A stretch of DNA of 64,000 nucleotides from Trebonia sp036501515. Its GTDB lineage: Bacteria > Actinomycetota > Actinomycetes > Streptosporangiales > Streptosporangiaceae. Both the position numbers and the translations under genes were made by a program. Shown one piece after another: positions 51,845 through 59,835 of the stretch (positions are counted from its first letter, which is position 1; each line of letters opens with the position of its first letter). Under the pieces are notes generated by a model that was not told the origin of the DNA, ran no database searches, and saw nothing but the letters and a program-made list of their open reading frames with translations. The stretch is taken from positions 1-64,000 of the forward strand of contig DASYAD010000349.1 of assembly GCA_036501515.1 (NCBI GenBank), read 5' to 3'.

Positions 51845-53017
51845 ATGTCACTACGCAACGCCACCGCGGTTGCCGGGGTGGGGAACACCGCATACACCCG
51901 GGGCACTGACAAGTCGGCCGCCGAACTGCACCTTGAGGCATCCTTCAAGGCGCTCGAGGACGCAGGACTGACCCCGGCCGACGTCGACGGCGTCATGCCG
52001 GCGGCGAGCGCAGGACGCACCGTAGAGGATTTCACCCGCAACCTCGGGATCCGCGACCTTCGGTTCAGCTCCACGAAGCACATGGGCGGCGGCAGCATGA
52101 TCGCATCGATCCACGATGCGGTCATGGCGGTCGGCAGCGGGGAGGCGAGTTGCGTCCTCGTCTCCGGCGGACGCCTCGGGTACTCAAGTGAGCGCGTTTC
52201 CACCGGCAACTTCGTCCGCGAGCATGTTTTCGACGACGTTTTCGAGTTCGAGGTGCCGTACGGCAGTCCGACCGCAGCCACGTGGTTCGCGCAGTGCGCC
52301 CAGCGGCATATGTACCTCTACGGCACCACCAGCGAGCAGATGGGGCACGTCTCCGTCACGATGCGCGAGCACGCGCAGCTGAACCCGAACGCGCTGATGT
52401 ACGGCAAGCCCATCACGCTCGCCGATCACCAGGCTTCCCGCATGATCACGACACCGTTCCGGCTGCTCGACTGCTCCCTCGAATCCGACGGCGCCGCGGC
52501 GGCCGTCATCGTCAGTGCCGAGCGGGCCCGCGACCTTCGGAAGCCGCCGGTCTACATCTCGGGTGTCGGAGAGTCGCACGGTTACCCGCCAACGTCGATC
52601 ACGCAGAAGCCTGACATGGCATTCATCCCCGCCCTGCAGAGCGCCGCCAAGCGCGCGTACGACATGGCCGGCATCACTGCCGATGACCTTGACGGCCTCT
52701 ACATTCACGAAGGCTTCAGCTGGTTCGTCATCGGCACCCTCGAGGCGATCGGCGTCTGCAAGGTCGGTGAAGGCGGTCCGTACGTCGAAGACGGCAACAT
52801 CAAGCTCGGCGGCCGGCTGCCGCTTAACACCAACGGCGGTGCGATGTCCGAAGGCCATGTCTCCGGCATGAACCATCTCGCCGAAGCAGTACGGCAACTC
52901 CGCGGCGAAGTGCCGGCGGTCCGCCGGATCGCGAACGTCTCGACCGTCGCCGTCGTCACCGAGGGGAACTTCCTCGACGGCGCCATGACCGTCCTGTCGA
53001 AGGATGCGGCCACATGA
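51845..53017 (+). CDS. Thiolase-fold protein without nucleophilic Cys, paralogue of 13322
   Basis: 390 residues, aligned along its length with the protein at 13322-14488 (AVAGVGNTAYTRGTDKSAAE, ADHQASRMITTPFRLLDCSL, GLYIHEGFSWFVIGTLEAIG, NTNGGAMSEGHVSGMNHLAE). The site of the thiolase Cys reads KHMGGGSMIASI, again without Cys, so a retro-aldolase or other non-thiolytic role is inferred. ATG after AGGAGA. Unlike its paralogue it has no DUF35 gene beside it. Confidence 0.82.
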   Translation: MSLRNATAVAGVGNTAYTRGTDKSAAELHLEASFKALEDAGLTPADVDGVMPAASAGRTVEDFTRNLGIRDLRFSSTKHMGGGSMIASIHDAVMAVGSGEASCVLVSGGRLGYSSERVSTGNFVREHVFDDVFEFEVPYGSPTAATWFAQCAQRHMYLYGTTSEQMGHVSVTMREHAQLNPNALMYGKPITLADHQASRMITTPFRLLDCSLESDGAAAAVIVSAERARDLRKPPVYISGVGESHGYPPTSITQKPDMAFIPALQSAAKRAYDMAGITADDLDGLYIHEGFSWFVIGTLEAIGVCKVGEGGPYVEDGNIKLGGRLPLNTNGGAMSEGHVSGMNHLAEAVRQLRGEVPAVRRIANVSTVAVVTEGNFLDGAMTVLSKDAAT

Positions 53018-53032
53018 CACCGTCGCGGCGCG

Positions 53033-53065
53033 TAATGCCTGCCATAACTCCGGCCTCGCCAGATT
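53033..53065 (+). promoter_or_regulatory. Composite promoter M
   Basis: Box TAAT 53033-53036 and TAAC 53045-53048 with CAGATT at 53060-53065; predicted +1 53072, one base before the ATG. Heads a six-gene operon up to about 59177. Confidence 0.78.
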
Positions 53066-53072
53066 GAGCATC

Positions 53073-54620
53073 ATGGGATCTTCTGAGAGTTTCGACGCCA
53101 TCGTCGTCGGCTCCGGGGGTGCGGCGCTCACGGCAGCGTTCGTCACGGCTCGGGCCGGCCTGCGCACTGTCGTCCTGGAGAGCACCGACAAGCTCGGCGG
53201 CACTACCGCGCTGTCGGGGGGCCTCATCTACGCGCCGCATTCACGGCTGGCCCTCGATGCCGGGATCGACATTCCGCGCCAGCAGGTGCTGACCTACCTG
53301 GGCGCCGTCGCGCGCAAGCCCGTCAAGCAGGAGCTCCTCACCGCGTTCCTCGACACCGCCCCCGCCGCGGTGGACGCGCTTGCCGCTGGCGGCGTCCAGT
53401 TCCGCCTCACCGGCATTCCCGACTACTACGCCGAGAAGCCAGGGGCCGCCAGCGGAGGCCACGTCCTGGGCACCCAGCCCTTCGATCCCAAGGGCCTCGG
53501 TGAGTGGGCGGCGAAGATCCGCCGCTCGCCGTACCGCGACCAGGACGAAAACCCGTGGGTCAGCGGCACGAGCGTCGCGGGCAGCCTTGTCGCGGCGGGG
53601 CTGAAGGCCGGCGTTGAGTTCCGCACCGGGACCGCGGTGACCGACCTTGTGATGGCGGCCGACGGCGCGGTCGCCGGCGTCCGCGCGAAGACTCCAGCCG
53701 GCGACGCCGAGTTCGCCGGCCGCGGGGTCGTCATCGCCTCCGGCGGCTACGAGTTCGCTCCCGAACTCGTCGGAGAGTACCTCGACGGAATCCTGGAAGG
53801 CTCGTGGGCCAACCCGGGGAACACGGGAGTCGCCATCAGGCTCGCCCGGCAGGCCGGCGCAGCACTCGACGGCCTTGGCGAGGGGCAGTGGTACCCGCAC
53901 CTGAAGCTCACCGACGGCACCTACGACGGCGCGCCGCTCTTCGACGACTGCGGGGCGCGGAACCTGCCCGGTTCCATCTTCGTCAACGCCGCCGGCCAGC
54001 GCTTCGTCAACGAGGCGACGGTCTTCCAGGAGGTCGGCCGCGCCCTGTCGAGCCGCGACCCGAAGAACCTGCCGGCATGGCTGGTCATCGACCAGCAGTA
54101 CGTGGACAGCTACGGCGAGCGCGCATTCGGCCCGAACCTCGACACGAGCAGCAAGCACTGGCACAAGGCGGAGAGCCTCGCCGGACTCGCGGCGAGTACC
54201 GGCGTTCCCGCTGACGCGCTCGAGGCGACGGTGGCGCGGTTCAACGACGGCGCCGCGGAAGGCAAGGACCCTGACTTCGGCCGCGGCGAGGGCGCGATCG
54301 ACCGGGGGTGGGGCGACACGGCGAAAGAGGGCGGTTTCACCACGCTGGCCCCGATCGCGACGGCGCCGTACTACGCGACCCGCGTCTACTCGGGGGCGTC
54401 AGGAGCGACGGGCGGACCGAAGATAGACGGCCGCGCCCGCGTGCTGCGCCCGGACGCCACCCCGGTTCCCGGGCTCTACGCGGCCGGCAACGCCACCGCG
54501 ACGTTCTTCGGCGAGGCGGCGCCAGCCAGCGGATCGACGCTAGGCCCCGGAATCACCCTGGGGTACACGGCAGGCACGGGCATAGCGGAGTCCGTAAATA
54601 CGGGGAGAGGAACAGTATGA
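53073..54620 (+). CDS. FAD-dependent dehydrogenase, KstD-like
   Basis: 515 residues: FDAIVVGSGGAALTAAFVTA (FAD), KLGGTTALSGGLIYAP, ASGGYEFAPELVGEYLDG, FVNAAGQRFVNEATVFQEVG, PVPGLYAAGNATATFFGEAA, GPGITLGYTAGTGIAES. Family: 3-ketosteroid dehydrogenases and related flavoproteins acting on a C-C bond beside a carbonyl. ATG at 53073 set by the promoter (1-nt leader); no ribosome site. Overlaps the ADH gene by 4 bp. Confidence 0.85.
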   Translation: MGSSESFDAIVVGSGGAALTAAFVTARAGLRTVVLESTDKLGGTTALSGGLIYAPHSRLALDAGIDIPRQQVLTYLGAVARKPVKQELLTAFLDTAPAAVDALAAGGVQFRLTGIPDYYAEKPGAASGGHVLGTQPFDPKGLGEWAAKIRRSPYRDQDENPWVSGTSVAGSLVAAGLKAGVEFRTGTAVTDLVMAADGAVAGVRAKTPAGDAEFAGRGVVIASGGYEFAPELVGEYLDGILEGSWANPGNTGVAIRLARQAGAALDGLGEGQWYPHLKLTDGTYDGAPLFDDCGARNLPGSIFVNAAGQRFVNEATVFQEVGRALSSRDPKNLPAWLVIDQQYVDSYGERAFGPNLDTSSKHWHKAESLAGLAASTGVPADALEATVARFNDGAAEGKDPDFGRGEGAIDRGWGDTAKEGGFTTLAPIATAPYYATRVYSGASGATGGPKIDGRARVLRPDATPVPGLYAAGNATATFFGEAAPASGSTLGPGITLGYTAGTGIAESVNTGRGTV

Positions 54621-55732
54621 AGGCGCGCGCAGCCATCCAGTGGGACCGCAACGTTCCGTGGAGCGTCGAGGAGATCGACCTCGAAATGCCGCGTTCGGAG
54701 GAGGTCATGGTCCGCTGGGTCGCCTCCGGCATGTGCCACTCGGACGATCACGCCCGCACCGGCGACATGCAGACCACGCTCCCAGTCGTCGGCGGCCACG
54801 AGGGCGCGGGCATCGTCGAAGAGGTGGGCCCCGACGTTACCCGCCTCAAGCCCGGCGACCATGTCGCCGCCTCGTACATCCCCGCCTGCGGCAAGTGCCC
54901 CTCGTGCGCGAGCGGGCACCAGAACCTCTGCGACAACGGCTATGCCGTCATGACCGGCCGGGCGATGGTAGACGACACCTACCGGGTCAGCGCGCGGGGC
55001 CAGGACGTCGGCATGATGGCGCTCGTCGGCACGTTCTCCACGTACTCGACGGTGCACCACAACTCCCTGGTGAAGATCGACCAGGAGATCCCGCTCGAAT
55101 ACGCCGCCATCGTCAGCTGCGGCGTCGCGACAGGGTGGGGCTCGGCGGTCTACGTCGGCGAGGTCCGGGCCGGCGAGGTCGTCGTAGTCGTCGGCTGCGG
55201 CGGCCTCGGCATGTCGGCGATCCAGGGAGCGCGTTTCGCCGGCGCGGAGCAGATCGTCGCGGTGGACCCGGTGGCCGTCAAGCGCGAGACGGCGCTGAAG
55301 CTCGGTGCCACCGACATCGCACAGTCGATGGAAGAGGCTCTGCCGCTAGTCGTCGACCGCACCCGCGGCCGCCTGGCCGACGTTGCTATCCTCACGGTCG
55401 GCGTGGCCCACGGCACGATGATAGAACCGCTGATGTCGTTCGTGAAGAAGGGCGGCCGCGGCGTCATCACCGCCGTCACGCCCTTGTCGGAGACCACCGT
55501 GACGCTGCCACTGCAGCAGTTCACGCTCTGGCAGAAGCAGCTGCGCGGCAACACCTTCGGCGGCTGCAACCCGCAGTCCGACATTCCGAAGCTGCTCCGG
55601 CTCAACCAGCTCGGCCATCTGGACCTCGACACGATGATCACCGCCCGGTACGCGCTCGACGAGGTCAACCAGGGCTACGCGGACCTCCTCGCCGGCAAGA
55701 ACATCCGCGGCGTCATCGCGCACGAGAGCTGA
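54617..55732 (+). CDS. Zn-dependent alcohol dehydrogenase (MDR, NDMA-dependent type)
   Basis: 371 residues: catalytic Zn ligands in GMCHSDDHARTGD and GGHEGAGIVEEVG, structural Zn lobe CGKCPSCASGHQNLC, NAD site VVVVGCGGLGMSAIQGARF. Resembles the mycothiol/NDMA-type class III ADHs of actinobacteria. Oxidises an alcohol to aldehyde or back; the aldehyde dehydrogenase two genes on would take the product. ATG after GGGGAGAGG. Confidence 0.87.
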   Translation: MKARAAIQWDRNVPWSVEEIDLEMPRSEEVMVRWVASGMCHSDDHARTGDMQTTLPVVGGHEGAGIVEEVGPDVTRLKPGDHVAASYIPACGKCPSCASGHQNLCDNGYAVMTGRAMVDDTYRVSARGQDVGMMALVGTFSTYSTVHHNSLVKIDQEIPLEYAAIVSCGVATGWGSAVYVGEVRAGEVVVVVGCGGLGMSAIQGARFAGAEQIVAVDPVAVKRETALKLGATDIAQSMEEALPLVVDRTRGRLADVAILTVGVAHGTMIEPLMSFVKKGGRGVITAVTPLSETTVTLPLQQFTLWQKQLRGNTFGGCNPQSDIPKLLRLNQLGHLDLDTMITARYALDEVNQGYADLLAGKNIRGVIAHES

Positions 55733-55738
55733 GGTCAC

Positions 55739-55930
55739 ATGAAGGTCACCGTCGACAGCTCGAAATGCCAGGGACACGGGCGCTGCGCCAACTACTGCCC
55801 GGAGCTCTTCGACCTCGACGAGGAGGGTTACGTCTCGCTCCTCGCCGAGAACGTCCCGCCTGAACTGGGCGCCGCCGCCCGCCAGGCAGCGGGCAACTGC
55901 CCCGAGCACGTCATCACCCTGGGGGGATGA
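55739..55930 (+). CDS. Small ferredoxin (P450 partner type)
   Basis: 63 residues: KCQGHGRCANYCPELF and GNCPEHVITL give a CxxxxxC ... CP pattern of one-cluster 3Fe-4S ferredoxins, with one extra Cys after the second ligand. Sits 6 bp upstream of the P450 and surely feeds it electrons. No dedicated ferredoxin reductase follows in this operon. Confidence 0.88.
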   Translation: MKVTVDSSKCQGHGRCANYCPELFDLDEEGYVSLLAENVPPELGAAARQAAGNCPEHVITLGG

Positions 55931-55936
55931 GCAGAC

Positions 55937-57157
55937 ATGTCCCGTAACTCGGAATCTGACCCGTCCACCACCGCCGTGGTGCCGTATTCCCTCGCCGTCG
56001 ACCGCCTTGGCGATCACTTCAACATCTACGACCCCGAGCTGCCCTACGTTCTCGATGAGGTCACCGACCGCGCCCGGGGCAAGTGCCCTGTCCTGCACAC
56101 CGACCAGCAGGGCGGCTACTACCTGGTTACCGGCTACGACGAAGTCGCGGCCGCGCTGGCGACGCCCGAGGTCTTCTCGTCGAAGGGCGGCAAGTCACTG
56201 CCTGTGGTCCAGACCGTCGACATGCCGCCGATCGACTCCGACGACCCGGAGCACCACGCCTTCCGCAAGCTCCTGAACCGGTTCTTCTCCAAGGCCGGCC
56301 TCGCCAAGCACGAGCCGGCCGTACGGCAGCTGGCGAAGAACGCGGTCGACTCCTTCATCGAAGGCGGCAAGGCTGAGTTCGTCCACGAGTTCGCCGAGCC
56401 GATCGTCGCGGGAGCGCTGTGCCGGGTGATCCTCGAACTCGACGACCCCGGGCAGGAAAAGCAGGCGGTAAAGCTCGTCAACCAAATCGGGGAGACGAAC
56501 TCCGCCGAGGCATGGGCGAACGTCACCGGGTTCATCAGCGACCTCGTCACCAGCTACAAGCCGACCGGCCGGGACACCGTCTTCGACGCGATCGCCACCG
56601 GCCAGGTTCTCGGGCGCGACGTCACCGCCGAGGAGAAACTTGGCGTCGTCCTGGTGCTCTTCCTTGGCGGCCTCGACACGACGAAGTCGATGATCGGCAA
56701 CATCCTGCGACACTGTGCGCGGACACGCGGGCTGGAAGACCGCCTCCGCGACCCCAGCTGGACGCGCAGTGACCTGGATGAGTTCCTGCGCCTGGACTCG
56801 GTCGTCACCGGCCTGGCCCGGACGGTGACCAGCGACACCGAACTCGGCGGCGTGCACCTGCACGCGGGGGACCGCGTCATACTGCACTACTACGGCGCCA
56901 ACCACGATCCGGCGAAGTTCGACCACCCGCACCAGCTCGACTTCGGCCGCGAGCGCAACCCGCATGTCGCCTTCGCGACAGGGGCGCACCGCTGCATCGG
57001 CTCCAACTTCGCGCGCCTGCAGATCAGCACCGCCTTCACCGAGCTGATGCCGCGGGTACAGAACATCCGCTTCCCAGCGGGCGTCACCGACATCCTCTGG
57101 AAGCCCGGTATCGCGCGCGAGCCGATGTCGCTGGAACTGCTCTTCGACAAACGCTGA
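55937..57157 (+). CDS. Cytochrome P450
   Basis: 406 residues, usual length for bacterial class I P450s. I-helix LFLGGLDTTKSM, K-helix EFLRLDSVV (ExxR), heme loop FATGAHRCIGSNFARLQI with the Cys ligand near 353. Hydroxylates a hydrophobic substrate with O2 and electrons from the adjacent ferredoxin. ATG after GAGCAGAC; coupling to the ferredoxin gene by close spacing. Confidence 0.9.
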   Translation: MSRNSESDPSTTAVVPYSLAVDRLGDHFNIYDPELPYVLDEVTDRARGKCPVLHTDQQGGYYLVTGYDEVAAALATPEVFSSKGGKSLPVVQTVDMPPIDSDDPEHHAFRKLLNRFFSKAGLAKHEPAVRQLAKNAVDSFIEGGKAEFVHEFAEPIVAGALCRVILELDDPGQEKQAVKLVNQIGETNSAEAWANVTGFISDLVTSYKPTGRDTVFDAIATGQVLGRDVTAEEKLGVVLVLFLGGLDTTKSMIGNILRHCARTRGLEDRLRDPSWTRSDLDEFLRLDSVVTGLARTVTSDTELGGVHLHAGDRVILHYYGANHDPAKFDHPHQLDFGRERNPHVAFATGAHRCIGSNFARLQISTAFTELMPRVQNIRFPAGVTDILWKPGIAREPMSLELLFDKR

Positions 57158-57206
57158 ACGCGAAACGCACGGCGGCGCCGGTGCAGGATCTCAAGGGAGG
57201 AGTGCC

Positions 57207-58694
57207 ATGCGTGATTTCGCGAACCTGATCGACGGCAAGCTCGTCAAGGGCAGTGCGACGGTGCCGGTCGACAACCCCGCCACCGGCCAGGTGATCGCGC
57301 GCGCTCCGGCGGCAACCCCGGCAGAGCTCGACCAGGCCTTCGCGGCCGCGGCGGACGCCCAGCCGGGCTGGGCGGCTGACAGCCCGGCCCGCGAGAAGGC
57401 GATGCTCGCCGCGGCGGACGTCATCACCGCCATCGCCGGCGAAATCGCCGAGCTGATTACGCTGGAGCAGGGCAAGCCGCTCGCCGAGGCGAAGATGGAG
57501 CCACTCGGTATGGCGGCTGCACTGCGGCACTTCGCCGGCCAGCGCCTCGAACCGGTGGTTCTGTCGCCGGCCGGCCCAGAAGTCGTCGTCCGGCACCGCC
57601 CGGTCGGCGTCGTCGCCGCGATCACGCCGTGGAACTCTCCGGTCCTCGTCGCCGGAATGAAGCTGAGCACCGCATGGGCGGTCGGCAACACCGTCGTGCT
57701 CAAGCCCTCGCCCTTCACGCCTCTGTCGACCCTGCGCATGGCCGAGGCCCTGAACGACGTGCTGCCGCACGGTGTGATGAATGTCGTCAACGGCGGCAAC
57801 GAACTCGGCGCGCTCATGACGTCGCACCCGGTCCCGCGCCTGATCACGTTCACCGGCTCGGCGCACACGGGCAAGCTAGTCGCACAGTCAGCCGGCCGCG
57901 ACCTCAAGCGCACGATCCTGGAACTCGGCGGCAACGACCCGGCCGTGATCCTCGACGACGCCTCCGCCGACGAGATCGCGCAGGCGATCTTCTGGGCCGC
58001 CTTCGGCAACGGCGGCCAGACCTGCGTCGCCGTCAAGCGCGTCTACGTCCCGAAGATCCTGCATGCCGAGGTCGTCGATGCGTTCACCGCGCTGGCCGAG
58101 GCCGCCCAAGTCGGTGACGGCATGGATCCCGCGACGAAGATCGGCCCGCTCACCACTCCGGCGCAGCGGTCGATCGTCTCAGATCTGGTCGAGGACGCGA
58201 AGGCGCACGGCGCGCGCATCACCGCCGGCGGCTACGAGATCGACGGGCCCGGCTACTTCTACCGACCCGCGGTCGTCGACCGTGTCACGGACTCGACCCG
58301 TCTCGTCGCTGAGGAGCAGTTCGGTCCCGCACTGCCGGTCGTCGAGTACACCAGCCTGGACGAGGTGATCCGGAACCTGAACAAGTCGATGTACGGCCTC
58401 GGCGGCTCAGTCTGGTCGCCGGACGTGGAGCGAGCCCAGGCCGTCGCGGACCGGCTGCACAGCGGCACCACCTGGGTGAACTGTCACCGCGCCTCACTCT
58501 GGCCCGTCCAGCCCACCGCCGGCACCGGCTGGAGCGGCCTAGGTTCGGAGATGGGCCAGTGGGGCATGGCGGCACTCACCGACCTGCAGGTCCGGCACAC
58601 CGTGGCGAATGTGCACGCGAGCGCCGTCGGCATCTCCGTCGCAACGGCGGCTGGCCGGCCCGCACCCGGCGCGGCGGAAAGCCGGAAGCCCTGA
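57207..58694 (+). CDS. Aldehyde dehydrogenase
   Basis: 495 residues: ITPWNSPVLVAGMKLSTAWA, VVLKPSPFTPLSTL, TFTGSAHTGKLVAQSA, catalytic Glu in ILELGGNDPAVI, nucleophile Cys272 in GGQTCVAVKRVYVP, and the C-terminal GSVWSPDVERAQAVADRL. Oxidises an aldehyde to acid with NAD(P). ATG after AGGGAGG. Follows ADH-ferredoxin-P450, suggesting terminal oxidation of an alkyl or hydroxymethyl group. Confidence 0.88.
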   Translation: MRDFANLIDGKLVKGSATVPVDNPATGQVIARAPAATPAELDQAFAAAADAQPGWAADSPAREKAMLAAADVITAIAGEIAELITLEQGKPLAEAKMEPLGMAAALRHFAGQRLEPVVLSPAGPEVVVRHRPVGVVAAITPWNSPVLVAGMKLSTAWAVGNTVVLKPSPFTPLSTLRMAEALNDVLPHGVMNVVNGGNELGALMTSHPVPRLITFTGSAHTGKLVAQSAGRDLKRTILELGGNDPAVILDDASADEIAQAIFWAAFGNGGQTCVAVKRVYVPKILHAEVVDAFTALAEAAQVGDGMDPATKIGPLTTPAQRSIVSDLVEDAKAHGARITAGGYEIDGPGYFYRPAVVDRVTDSTRLVAEEQFGPALPVVEYTSLDEVIRNLNKSMYGLGGSVWSPDVERAQAVADRLHSGTTWVNCHRASLWPVQPTAGTGWSGLGSEMGQWGMAALTDLQVRHTVANVHASAVGISVATAAGRPAPGAAESRKP

Positions 58695-59177
58695 ATGTGC
58701 CCCGGCAGTTCCGGCGCGCGGCGGCGGGCGCATGTCCAGATGTCCCCCGCCGAGGTGGCCGGCTTCCTGGACAGCCCGCTGACCATGGTCCTCGCTACGC
58801 CCGGGGCGGCCGGGTTCCCGCACCAGGCGGCGATGTTTTACGTCATGGACGGCAGTAACCCGGTGTTCTGGAGCTACCGCCGGTCCCAGAAGATCGTGAA
58901 CATCGAGCGCGATCCGAGGGTGAGCTGCCTGGTGGAGGACGGCGCGGACTACCGGGAGCTGCGCGGCGTGCTGCTGGCCGGCCACGCCCGCCTGTCCGTC
59001 GACCCTGGGGACATCGAACGGACCGCGCGGCTGCTGGCGGAGAAGTACACCGGTCCGGTCACCCCAGGTGACCTGGCCGACTTCCGGCGGCAGGCGGACA
59101 AGCGCTGCGTCGTCACCGTCGACGTGGTGCGCGTCACCAGCTGGGATCACCGCAAGCTGCCGCCGGGGCGGCACTGA
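58695..59177 (+). CDS. PPOX-class flavin/F420-binding protein
   Basis: 160 residues, split-barrel fold: SPLTMVLATPGAAGFPHQAA, FYVMDGSNPVFWSYRRSQKI, VNIERDPRVSCLVEDG, VLLAGHARLS, VVTVDVVRVTSWDHRKLP. Family binds FMN, heme or F420 and includes F420-dependent reductases. The ATG at 58695 directly follows the ALDH stop; an ATG at 58740 (MSPAEVAGF) matches the family start better. Last gene of operon M. Confidence 0.78.
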   Translation: MCPGSSGARRRAHVQMSPAEVAGFLDSPLTMVLATPGAAGFPHQAAMFYVMDGSNPVFWSYRRSQKIVNIERDPRVSCLVEDGADYRELRGVLLAGHARLSVDPGDIERTARLLAEKYTGPVTPGDLADFRRQADKRCVVTVDVVRVTSWDHRKLPPGRH

Positions 59178-59274
59178 GCCTGGGCAAGCCACGGGCCAAG
59201 GGCGGGCATCCAGGCACAGCGTCAGGGGAGCTCGCAGATGCCCTCGGCAAACTTCCGGACGCTGCCGGCGAGAC

Positions 59275-59577
59275 TCATGGCGCCCGCACCGTGACGCTGG
59301 CACCGCGACTGTCCTGCCGCCACGTCCCGGGCCCGAGCGACCACGCCGCCCCGAGGGTGGGCTGACCGCCGAAAGGGAGTTCGTGCCCGTGCTCGAAGAT
59401 CCGCAGCGAGTACCGTCCGCGGCCGGTCCGCGACGGGAACGCCATGACCAGGCTGAACTCATGGGACAGGCCGGGCATCGCGGACTCCGGGGCTTCGTCC
59501 AGGCAGACGATGAGCGGGTGCCCGCTGACCGGGCCGTCGGCGAACACGTCTAGGTGCAGGTAACGGAGCCGGCTCAT
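59275..59577 (-). CDS. Truncated PhzF-family protein
   Basis: 100 residues. The start YLHLDVFADGPVSGHPLIVC and the segment RIFEHGHELPFGGQPTLGAA match the N-terminal domain of PhzF isomerases/epimerases (about 260-300 residues). The usual catalytic-Glu region (ETTFV) is replaced by a short unrelated stretch and the C-terminal domain is missing. Probably a remnant, although it still lies downstream of the leftward box of promoter N (with a poor -10 match). Confidence 0.6.
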   Translation of the reverse strand: MSRLRYLHLDVFADGPVSGHPLIVCLDEAPESAMPGLSHEFSLVMAFPSRTGRGRYSLRIFEHGHELPFGGQPTLGAAWSLGPGTWRQDSRGASVTVRAP

Positions 59578-59681
59578 GACCGCCCGGCCGCCGGCGCGGC
59601 CGCGAGTCCCCTGGCGCCCGCTCTGGTCAAGATCACCATCACACCGAATTCCGGCGGGCCAGCCAGACGCGTCATGACAGA

Positions 59682-59758
59682 AACGGCAAAGACGGCGTGT
59701 TATCGCACGTGTTATCCCCGGTTATTAACGTCCCCGATAACGCGCGGCCCAGAAAACT
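59682..59758. promoter_or_regulatory. Divergent composite promoter N
   Basis: Leftward box GTTA 59699-59702 and 59711-59714 with weak GCCGTT (minus strand) at 59682-59687. Rightward box TAAC 59726-59729 and 59738-59741 with AAAACT at 59753-59758; predicted +1 59765. Boxes 11 bp apart. Confidence 0.75.
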
Positions 59759-59835
59759 GACGTGAGGCTTACCAATGCCCGCGGATCGGCGATTCCCGGC
59801 GAAATTCCCCGGCTGCCGGGAGGGACGAGGTCACA

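Noticed and set aside
6104..59741. The repeated boxes as CRISPR-like or dispersed repeats
   Set aside because: Only TAAY half-sites and spacing are kept; they lie singly in promoters with fixed relation to a -10, not in arrays.
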